Shown here one piece after another: positions 12,101 through 21,900 of a DNA stretch of 64,000 bases. The stretch is taken from positions 118,989,530 through 119,053,529 of the forward strand of contig OZ024931.1 in the NCBI GenBank assembly GCA_964017235.1, read 5' to 3'. The stretch's first letter is position 1. The number at the start of each line of letters is the position of its first letter. The translations under genes were made by a program, and so were the position numbers. The notes below the pieces were generated by a model. That model ran no database searches, was not told where the DNA came from, and saw only the letters and a program-made list of their open reading frames with translations. This DNA comes from Sabellastarte sp. h YS-2021. Lineage: Eukaryota > Annelida > Polychaeta > Sabellida > Sabellidae.

Positions 12101-15100
12101 ACGCGTACGCGTGAACAACCTCTTCTCCAAAACTACAAGGCCTAGAGACATGCTGTTTTTTTTAAAAGATACCTTATCTATCGAGGATGAAAAATTGTTC
12201 AAGGCATGCAAATCTGTCTGTTCGTCTGTTTGCTAGAGACATTACAAGGGGTGTACCCCCACCAAAAGTGTGAAGATTTCAACTTTTTATCACAATTTTC
12301 TCAGTGACTATTGCAGGGATTTCTCTCATATCTTGCATATATGTACTAGGCCAGAGGTAGATTCTCTTTTGTGAGTATGAGACCTGGATCTGTCTTACTT
12401 TTTTTTTATGCATTAAAATTCATGAAATCATGCACTAAATCACTTATAACTTCAAAAGTGTTGCATTTACAGCATTTTGTTAAAATATGTTGTTCAGCTA
12501 CTTTTTTCATAGCTACAATATGGTGAGTAAGTTGGGTGTCTGTCTCAATAGCTAAGTGAGTAATAGCTACTTTTGGGCTTTTCAGTAACTTCCATTATGA
12601 GTAAAATCACTTGTAACTTAAAAACTATTGCATTTAGAGAATTTCGTATAAATATGTTATTCAGCTACTTTTGGGCCAGCTATAACATAGTGAAATTTCA
12701 GACCTGTAGCTCATGGCATAGCTGAGTAATAGCTACTTTTAGGTTATCACTGTTGAGTAAATCACTTATAACTTGAAAACTATTGCATTTAGAGAATTTC
12801 GTATAAATATGTTATTCAGCTACTTTTGGGTCAGCTATAACATAGTAAAATTTCAGACCTGTAGCTCATGGCATAGCTGAGTAATAGCTACTTTTAGGTT
12901 ATCACTGTTGAGTAAATCACTTATAACTTGAAAAGTGTTGCATTTAGAGCATTTTGTTAAAATATGTTATTCAGCTACTTTTTTCATATCTACAATATGG
13001 TGAGTAAGTTGGGTGTCTGTCTCAATAGCTAAGTGAGTAATAGCTACTTTTGGGCTTTTCAGTAACTTCCATCATGAGTAAAATCACGTGTAACTTAAAA
13101 ACTATTGCATTTAGAGAATATCGTATAAATATGTTATTCAGCTACTTTTGGGCCAGCTATAACATAGTAAAATTTCAGACCTGTAGCTCATGGCATAGCT
13201 GAGTAATAGCTACTTTTAGGGTTATTGCTGTTGAGTAAATCACTTATAACTTGAAAACTATTGCATTTAGAGTATTTTGTTTCATATGTTATTCACCTAT
13301 TTTGGGGTCAGCTATAACATAGTGAAGTTTCAGACCTGTGGCTCATTTCATAGCTGAGTAATAGCTACTTTGAAGTTCTCACTGTTGAGTAAATCAGTTA
13401 TAATTGGAAAACTATTGCATTTACAGAAATTTGTGCAAATATGTTATTCAGCTACTTTTGGGTCAGCTATAACATAGTGAAATTATAGACCTATAGCTCA
13501 TGGCACAACTGAGCAATAGCTATTCTCAGGTACTGACTGTTGAGTAAATCAGCTATAACTTGAAAAATATTACATTTGGAGTATTTTGTTAAAATATATT
13601 GTTCACCTACTTTTGGGTCAGCTATAACATAGTGAAATTACAGACCTATAGCTCATGGCATAGCGGAGCAATAGCTATTTTCAGGTTCTCACTATTGAGT
13701 AAATCAGTTGTAGCTTGAAAACTATTGCATTTACAGTAGTTTGCTTGAATATGTTGTTCACCTACTTTTGGGTTAGCTATAACATAGTAAAATTTCAGAC
13801 ATGTAGCTCATTGCATAGCTGAGTAATAGTTCCTTCGAGGTTCTCACTGTTGAGTAAATCAGTTGTAACTTGAAAACTATTACATTTAGAGTAATTTGTT
13901 AAATATGTTATTCACAGAATTTTTGGTCAGCTATAACATAGTGAAATTGCAGACCTCTATGTCATGGCATAGCTGAGCAATATCTACTTTCAGGTTCTCA
14001 CTGTTGAGTAAATCATTGTATCCACTGGATAGCCGCAGTGTGTAGAGAGAGATTTCACCATTACTGCTCTGATGAAAAAAATATTATAGCTAGCTTTCTT
14101 AAGTTTGCAGTATATATTAATAACCATAAAATATTGTCTGGGAATATTTTTGGCCTCATTTTGAGAAACAAGATGGCCGCCACAGGTGTTTTTTGTCAGT
14201 CATGAAAAGTGCTTATATCGCCCTTATTATTGATCCTAGAGGTTTGGGATGATAAACCAACCTGTAGGAAATCATGGGGTGGGAATCTTTTGGTGTGGTC
14301 AGATTTGACCTTCAATGACCCCTCCTTCAAGGTCAAACAAGGATAGCCAAACTTAAAAGTGCTTATAACTCGCTTATTATTGGTCCCAGAGGTTTGGGAT
14401 GGTAAACAGACCGGAAATCATGGGCTGTGAATCTGTTGATATGGTCTGATTTGACCTTGGAACCCTCCTTCAAGGTCAAATGAGGATAGCGAAAATTGAA
14501 AGTGCCTACAACTCGCTTATTATATGTGACAGAGATTTGGGATGGTAAACCATCCCATAGGAAATCATTGGCTCGGAATCTTTTGGTATGGTCAGATTTG
14601 ACCATTGGACCCCTCCTTCAAGGTCAAATGAGGACAGCCAAGCTTAAAAGTGCTTATAACTCATTTATAATTGGTCCTAGAGGTTTGGAATGGTAAACCA
14701 TAGGAAATCATGGGCTGGGAATGTATTTGTGTGGTTAGATTTGACCTTGGACCCCTTCTTCAAGGTCGAACGAGGATATTGCATTTGTAGTATTTCTTTA
14801 AATATGTTTTAACCTATTTTTTACACTTAAACAATTACCTTGTTATTTTCCTTCATAATACCATTTACAGGGCACAAATTTTTTATCCTTTTCTTCTGTC
14901 ACCTTCGGAATTTCTTTCGAACTTGCTGTTCAGTTACCATTTACTGTATTTCTGTACAGCCCTTTTCCTGATAATTATTCTGTCCTCTAATCACCTTCTG
15001 TCACCTTCGGAATTTCTTTCGAACTTGCTGTTCAGTTACCATTTACTGTATTTCTGTACAGCCCTTTTCCTGATAATTATTCTGTCCTCTAATCACCTTT

Positions 15101-15704
15101 TTTTTTAGAATTGGTTTTTGGTGAGATAAAATATCACACCGTAAGGTGTAGGAAGTTAATACTTGGTAGGGACATTGGTTAGGGGGTGTAGGTGTGCAAT
15201 GTCATGGTCCGACCTTGATTTGACCTTGATCTTGCCGTATGGACCTTGACCTATAAAATCTTGTCCGGGTATCTCGGATTTGACCTTGCTGTAGTGACCT
15301 TAAATGGTTTTTGGTGAGATAAAATATCGTCCACTATAAATAATTACAAAATATGCGACAGCTTATATATAATCATTTAGGATAAAACTTTTGTACTGAC
15401 AATTTTGGAATTATTATTTTATATGTACTGAGCCCATGTATATATTTAAAATTAATCTCTTTGTTTTGGTAAGGCACGACTCAAAACAATTACTTTTGAA
15501 ATAATCTTATTTGTCCAGCTTGGCAATACAAGATATTCTTTACACTAGTGTACCAGTAGTATATGATACAATGACTCAATGTTTCTGTACTTTGTAGGCC
15601 ACACTTTGGTAGCTGATGGAGGTGCCTGGTTGAGCCAATCCCCAGAAGCAAGAAGCAATCGTGCAAAACTAATTCGACCTCAGAACACCAAAGCCAACCT
15701 GTAG
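9120..15704 (+). CDS. DECR2: Peroxisomal 2,4-dienoyl-CoA reductase-like, last three exons (9120-9224, 10676-10801, 15598-15704)
   Basis: The product is an NADPH-dependent short-chain dehydrogenase/reductase that reduces 2,4-dienoyl-CoA esters during peroxisomal beta-oxidation of unsaturated fatty acids. The exons translate as the C-terminal third of the family: ALTKHMAVEWG...RVVGLAPGP..ETEGMRKLG, then IPIQRMSSKEEMGHAVLFLAS, then LVADGGAWL, all closely matching the known DECR2 layout. All joins are phase 1 with canonical GT/AG ends (acceptors at 9118-9119, 10674-10675, 15596-15597; donors at 9225 and 10802), and the reading frame is kept across them. The C terminus is KANL, the same PTS1-type signal as human catalase, in place of the AKL of vertebrate DECR2. 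Upstream exons with the cofactor fold and catalytic residues are not in view, so the gene is partial. It appears intact as far as seen. Confidence 0.88.
9424..10200 (+). repeat. Family D: about 160-bp tandem units in a DECR2-like intron
   Basis: About four diverged units (near 9430, 9760, 9925, 10085) share AAGACCAATGG(A/C)GGCC, a TACTCACA.AGAAGGACAGAT core and TATGGCTGAT. Flanking stretches contain TTTGACCTTTGA and TCAAGGTCAT hexamer pairs. The 62-96-codon ORFs here run through the repeats and are not convincing genes. Confidence 0.6.
11100..14790 (+). repeat. Family E composite element in the last DECR2-like intron
   Basis: It starts with CCCAGACGAAAGTTGGGG (about 11128) and a GC-rich CCACCGCCG stretch. 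It continues through a diverged repeat ending in GACTTTTTGCCAC (about 11690 and 12030) and a GTACGCGTACGCG palindromic stretch near 12100. Then come about a dozen 135-bp units (12414-14010) shared with family C, and four or five 115-bp units (about 14190-14770). A related copy at 48120-51010 has the same start. The 115-bp units carry everted TGACCT/AGGTCA pairs, for example 14450-14480. No ORF resembles a transposase. Confidence 0.65.
14893..15100 (+). repeat. Exact 102-bp tandem duplication
   Basis: The segment starting CTTCTGTCACCTTCGGAA at 14893 is repeated without a visible mismatch at 14995. Because 102 is divisible by three, it creates a 61-codon repetitive ORF that is an artefact. Perfect identity implies a very recent duplication or an assembly error. 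Confidence 0.85.
15112..15328 (+). repeat. Family A fragment between 24-bp direct repeats
   Basis: The 24 bp beginning TGGTTTTTGGTGAGATAAA occur at 15112-15135 and again at 15305-15328. The 169 bp between them are family A units (ACCGTAAGGTGTAGGAAG, TGACCTTGATTTGACCTT). Either the fragment arrived with a long target duplication or the flank was duplicated by replication slippage. Confidence 0.7.
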
Positions 15705-16725
15705 AATAATGTAAATTATGAAAGCTCAAGTAATAAATTGTTTGGAATGAGCATTAAAGATGAACAAGACAGAAATTCAAATCCACACTCAATGGTATCA
15801 CTAATATTGGCAGTGTTATGTTCTAAAGTCTGATCATTCAAACAAATTTGAAAAGAAATCTTTTATTTTGGAACAAACCAGTTTTTTTTTCTGTGATAAT
15901 TATAATGATTTGCTGTTTGGTGCATGTAATATAGACTATCATATGATGCCATATTTTGTATGTTAATTTCATGTTTTAGTCAGTGTATTAGCATTATTCA
16001 AAATAAACTGAACCATAAGATATTGTTTTACCAAGCAAAAAGTGCAGCAATGCTGGTGCTGTGGATTTAGAAAGATAAAAGAAGCTACTCTACTTGATAA
16101 AGTAAATGAATAATTCTGTATACATTGAAAACGAAATGACAATGTAAAGTATAATCAACAGTGACTGTAATCCGGATTTTGATTCCTTTAGGTTATGAAC
16201 ACACCATTGACATGTTCTAATTCTAAAATAAGTTGTCACTTTCTCATTTAATTTGCATAAAACTGATGTGTTTACTTGATTTTATAGAGATGTTTGATTA
16301 GTGTGCTCATACAGTTCAACTGATATATTTTCAAACAAGTCTGTTCCATTTTGTTTCACCAAAGGTTTATTTTACCCCACAGCCCTTAAGGGCTGTCGGT
16401 GTATTGTTTTCACCGATGGTGTCCGGAAGGGCGGGCAGGCAATGGGGAAAAGTTTGTCCCATGTGTATCTCAGAAACCGTAAGGTGTAGGAAGTTGATAC
16501 TTGGTTAACCAAAGTGGATACACACCATTTGACAAAGTTTTGAATGTGTTAAAATTGCACCAATATGTTGAAATCTGTATTGTTGAAGTGAAGATAATAC
16601 TATATGGTATAATTTGATTTTGCAATATTTCATAACTGCTGTAAATGCCACATTCTTTCAGAGAAATTGTTTATTTTTGTTTAAATTTAAAATAATCAAT
16701 AAAAACTTATTTTTATGCTAAACAC
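15705..16725 (+). other. DECR2-like 3' UTR and candidate poly(A) signals
   Basis: Non-coding AT-rich sequence follows the TAG stop at 15702-15704. AATAAA hexamers at 16002-16007 and 16698-16703 are candidate polyadenylation signals. If the second is used, the UTR includes the family A fragment at 16370-16505. Confidence 0.5.
16370..16505 (+). repeat. Truncated family A head
   Basis: It starts TTTTACCCCACAGCCC with the perfect 14-bp palindrome AGCCCTTAAGGGCT (16381-16394). It continues through TGTTTTCACCGATGGTGTCC and stops abruptly after one partial unit (GTTGATACTTGG). The head is the same as at 17572. Confidence 0.7.
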
Positions 16726-16770
16726 TATTTGTTCCATTGTGAGGGTGAAGAGAGAAGAAACGTTGTTTAA

Positions 16771-17241
16771 ACAAGAGCACTCGGAGAGCGCAGAGCTCTG
16801 CCACAGGAGCTCAATTCCTGGACTTTCAAAACCTACCATTAGCACTGATATTTCCCCCTCTATTTCACATTTTTGCCAATAATGATCCAGATCACTCCCA
16901 ATTTATTTTTTATGGATCCACACAGTGATCCAGATCACTCCCAAAATAGAATCACTTGTTCCTTGTCCCATTTACAACATATCCTGAAAATTTCATCAAA
17001 ATCCCTCCATAAGTTTTTGAGATATCTTTCTTTAAAAATTACATTTCATGGATCCAGAAGATCCAAACAGTGATCTGAATCACTCCCAAATCTAATCACT
17101 TCTTCCTTTTACCATTTCGGACATATCCTGAAAATTTTATCAAAATCCGTCCATAAGTTTTTGAGTTATTTTGTTCACAAACAAACAAACAGATGGACAG
17201 ACAAACCCAGGAGAAAACATAACCTCCTTGGCGGAGGTAAT
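16771..17241 (+). repeat. Dispersed 'AGAGCACTC...GGCGGAGGTAA' element
   Basis: It begins ACAAGAGCACTCGGAGAGCG and ends CTCCTTGGCGGAGGTAA. Inside are two or three units of about 140-150 bp with ATGGATCCA, GATCACTCCCAAA and ATCCTGAAAATTT, plus a (AAAC/GACA)n-rich stretch near 17170-17210. I recall similar sequences as abundant non-coding repeats in several marine invertebrate genomes; this memory is not verified here. No coding capacity. Confidence 0.6.
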
Positions 17242-17559
17242 TATTCAAAGTTGACAACCTAGAATTCCAAAATAATTGATAACTCTGTCTTAATTTTACA
17301 GCTACATTTGGTTATTTTAATACACCCAATCAAGTGGGTAAATGGGTGTCTATGGTATTGTAGGCATGATCCAGTGTATGAACATCACATAATAATGTTA
17401 ATGTAATATTGTTGCCTCTCTATAAAATATGTTTAACACAGGATAAAGAGAACTCCCCTATGTGACTTTGTTGGCTGTGATGGTGGAGTTTTTAGGTGTG
17501 ATAACCCTGTTTAAGCCAAGCCCAAAGGGCTAATTGTAGCCAGCCAAAAGATTCTCGGC

Positions 17560-18620
17560 CAATGCTTTTTACCCCACAGCCCTTAAGGGCTGTCAGGGTA
17601 TTGTTTTCACCCCTGGTGTCCAGATGGGTGGGCGGGTGGCGGAAAGAAGTTTGTCCGGCCTGTATCTCGGAAACCGTAAGGTGTAGGAAGTTGATACTTG
17701 GTAGGGACATTGGTTAAGGGGTGTAGGTGTGCAATGTCAAGGTGTGACCTTGATTCAACCTTGCCGTAGTCACCTTGACCTATAAAATCTTGTCCGGGGT
17801 ATATTTTGGAAACTGTAAGGTGTAGGAAGTTGATACTGGGTAGGGACATTGGCTAGGATGTGTGACCTTGATTTGACCTTCGACCTAGCCGTAGTGACCT
17901 TGACCTATAATGCCTTGTCTGGGCTATATTTCGGAAACCATAAGGTGTAGGAAGTTGATATTTGATAGGGACATTGGTCGGGGGTTATATGTGTGCAACT
18001 TCATGGTGTGATCTGGATTTGACCTTTGATCTTACGTACCTGATGCTACTTTAACTCTCTACAGGGATATCTAATACTATTTTATCTCTCTTATATCTCT
18101 CTTATATCTTTTTACTTGAATCTTGGTTGTTGCACCTTTGGGTGTCTTTTGATGTAGATTAAGCACTGTTAAAGTCATATTAGAATTCATTAACTGTTTT
18201 ACTTTTGCATCTTCCCATTGTAACAGATGGTATTGCATCAAGTGAGCCACGGGTTTTGCCCCAACTCCACATAAAAGCATGTATTACCACATCTGTATGT
18301 ATGGGTAATATTCAAAACATTCAAACCATAATTCGACCATACAAATGAATATCAAAATGGCAGAAGTGTTAAAGCTTTGTAATTTTTAGTTAACTGAATT
18401 GCCCTGTTTTAATATTTAATCTTTACATGCAGTTTCTTTCTCTTAGATGTTATTTTCTCTATTTAAACATTATTTGGACACTGACACTGCTCTGAAATTA
18501 TCCCAATCTGTGTACTGTTTCACTACTTCTATAGCTCATGGTGTTGAAAACTATTTCCGCAGGCTGTGCGGTACGGACATCTCTGATGCTATTTTGTACA
18601 AGTTTTTTCACATCCCAAAC
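17560..18620 (+). repeat. Family A repeat element, near full length
   Basis: It begins with ACCCCACAGCCC and the palindrome AGCCCTTAAGGGCT (17578-17591). The TGTTTTCACC head follows, then three units of about 130-145 bp with TGACCTTGA hexamers (17640-18030), then a tail (18360-18600) that matches 1090-1350. The tail contains TTTCTTTCTCTTAG followed by a short open, coding-like stretch (18447-18600). Minus-strand ORFs in the array are products of the repetition. Confidence 0.7.
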
Positions 18621-18904
18621 CTCTTGGACCAATAATAAGAGACATACAAAGGCTTCTAGTTATGGTAACCCATTTGATCTCAGATTTGGGGGCAAAGGTC
18701 AAATATGAGCCTGCCTAAAAATTTTTAGCTCATAATTTCCTGAAAGTTTTTTTCACATCCCATACCTATAGGGTTTGACAATAGTTGAGATATAACCGCA
18801 CTAGTAATATTAGGTATAAAAACCCCATGTGGCCATTAAACAAGGGACAAAGGATAAATATGACCCTGACAAAAAAATCTGCCCAATATTTTGCAAGATT
18901 GTGT

Positions 18905-21900
18905 TAATACATCCTATCCAATGGACAATTGCTAATCCGATTGGTGCAGACTGGCCCACCAAACGTCAGAAAAAGGCGACCTTTGTTTCCACCGTCCGGC
19001 CGGTCCCAGTACTGTGCACTCGCCAGGTGGCGCATCGTACTTTCTTCCTGTCTAGACAGCGCGACGTCATAGTATCTTTTTCGTTTGGCATGTGTACTGT
19101 GCAAACAGATTTTTGTGTGATTAAGGTTTTTTGTGGTTTACTGCCAGAATTTTGTGATTTTAAGTAATTTTATTACTTACATGGATATTGGAGAGTGTAT
19201 AGATCAACATGTCCTCACCTGGACAGAAAAGGGGCAGTTGTGCCCATGTTATGGCGAGTTTTGATGGACATGCCTTCTGCGCACGCTGTAGGGACAAGGG
19301 CAAGGGGAAAGACCCATGCGTGGAGACTCCACAGACAGAGTGTAGGTTCTGCATTGTATTAACCCCTGAGCTATTAATGAGCCCAGCTTGCTACTCCCAT
19401 CATATCAGTTGAAAAAGGAGAAGCGTGAGGCTAAGAAATTAGAGTCTACCCCCAGTAAAGACACTACCTTAGTAGATCCCTCTACCGTTGCTATGACAGG
19501 GGCTGTCAGCGATACGGGCACTTTGTCTTCTCCCCCTACTGCCGTTCCAGAGAAGAAAGCTAAGAAAGAAAAGACATCTAAAACCAAGAAACCTGTTGAG
19601 AGCAAGTCGGCCACTGATAGTAGTTTTGAGGAATTTGATCAGAAGTGGTCGGATCATTTTAACAGGTTCCACGGGTTTTTAACAGGTTCCAGCCGACCTT
19701 TTCATCTTCTGTGAAAGTCACCCCTTCTCACTCTCCACCAGCTAATACATGTATTTCAAAGGACTCTGAGCCCTTTCTCTCAACCAACCTCTTCAGGGTG
19801 CACTGGCATGGACTTCTCTGCATCAATGCATCAGTCAGCCAGCCAGCCCGAGTCGGATACTCGCTTGTCTTCAGGGTGCACTGGAAAAGACTCCTCTGTT
19901 TTAAAGCATCAGTTGACCAGCCAGCTCAGATCCGACCGACACCGACCAAGATCTTCATCTCCCAAGCGCACTGGTAATGACTCCTCTGCTACCAAGCATC
20001 AGTCGACCAGCCAGCTTCAGTCCGACTGGAACCGACCCAGATCTTCAGAGCACAATGATACTGACTCCTCTATCACCAGACATCAGTCTACCAGCAAGCT
20101 TCATGTCACTAAATCTCAGACCGACCAGCCAAAGTCTTCAGTTCGCACCGACACCGGCTCTCCTGCTTTACACAGACAGAGACAGGACAGTATATCCAGC
20201 TTGAGTTCTGAGGCCGATAGTGACTTTTCAGACCGACCTCCAGTAGACTTATATGCAGAAGAAGGCGAGTTGTCAGAAGATCTAGATCTGAATGCCACTG
20301 AACCCGACCAGGCCCTCACTGAGGAACAAACGTACAGAGAAACCATGAGAGGCATCAGATCATATATAGGTTGGTCTAACATCCCTGATATGGACAGTGC
20401 TACAACTGGTTCTGATGACAACCCCTCCGGACCGAAAGTTACTGTTCCTGGGAAAATCTCTGTGCAAATGCCTAGGGAGGATTGGTTGTGTAAGAAACTC
20501 AACAAGTTGAACATTACTTTGGTTGAGGGCTACCCCTCCCGTAGTTCAGAGGCCAGTGGCCAGTTCTTGAGACCTGCAAAGTCACAGTCCAAGTGGTACG
20601 GGCTGTATTCCAACCACAAAGCTGACCCTTCCGCTGTCTCGATCTGTAACACAAATGCATGCAAGTTGAATAGCTGTTACAGTAGAGTGTCCAGACAGTC
20701 CGGACTCACTTCTACCTCACTTACATCGTGACGTATCTCACAAGAAACGCTGCAAAGATGGGAGAAGTTTGCCAGAGAGGCCACTGTGATCTGCAATCAG
20801 GCTGCAAGTTTCAACAGGTGCCTTTTTAAGGTACAGCAGAGTATGCAAGATCAGCTAAAGACTGTATGCAGAGTTCCTCCAAAGTGTCTACTGCTATGGA
20901 CGAATTGCAGTATTTGATGAACTTTAATTCAAGCATCACCCAGACTGCAGCAAAGACTATGGAGTATTTCACCGAGTTTGTCTTCATATACATGGGGAAT
21001 TTGACTCTTGTACGCAGGGACGCTTGCCTTACCCACTTGAAGAGTAACAATACCATTAGGAAGGCTGAGGAAGAGATTGCACAGTTTGAGAGCAAGGGAC
21101 ATATATCTGCTTCGCGTGGCAAGGGACACTATAGGAAACTCAAAGTCAAATCTTCCCGCTATTCCTTACGGCCAGCCAAGGGCCAGCAGTCCTATAAATG
21201 ACAATTACTGTATAAACAAGTTACAGGAGGGACTGCTGGCCGAAAGCCAAGCAGCAACACCAAGACAGACAATAAACACTCAGTTAAACTCGCATGTAAA
21301 CTTTCCTGTTGTAAAGATTGTACACACTGCACCCGGGCTTTCGCAAAGGAAAGAAGTAAGTCCTGGAGCGACAGGTTGTTGTCAAAAAGAGTACCAATTA
21401 AAATATGTGAAAGGTGTTTCTCGTGTCACTCAATTGTCAAAATGTTGCCTCAAATCTGCCTGTAGGGGCGAGACTTACTTTTGGCAAACTTGGCTGGATC
21501 TGGGTGCCAGTCCGAAGGTTACACCCTCCCCTTCCAGACCCGGCCCAACTTGGCAAGATCTCCAAACATCATAAGCTGCTATGTCAATGTTGGAGGCATT
21601 ACATCAGCTTATGCACAAAAACACAGTAGAACTTGTACACAATCAAAGATCTCTGGGGTTTTTCAACTGGCTTTTTTTAGTGCCCAAACCAAGCCACAAG
21701 TGGAGACCTATACTAGATCTGAGCAATTTAAATCAGTTCCTCAAGGTGCAAAAATTCAGCATGGAGATACAGGAAACCATCAGAACCTCCCTCCAACAAG
21801 GGGAGTGGGTTACCTCAATAGACTTCAAGGACGCCTACTTCTACATACCAATACAGGAACAGTCCAGGAAATATCTAAGATTTCATGTCCAGGGCAAAAC

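Noticed and set aside
14923-15108. 61-codon ORF with a duplicated hydrophobic peptide
   Set aside because: Created by the exact 102-bp duplication, whose length is a multiple of three.
18829-19167. 112-codon ORF near the left end of DIRS copy A
   Set aside because: It overlaps the terminal repeat and non-coding leader, and shows no protein motif.
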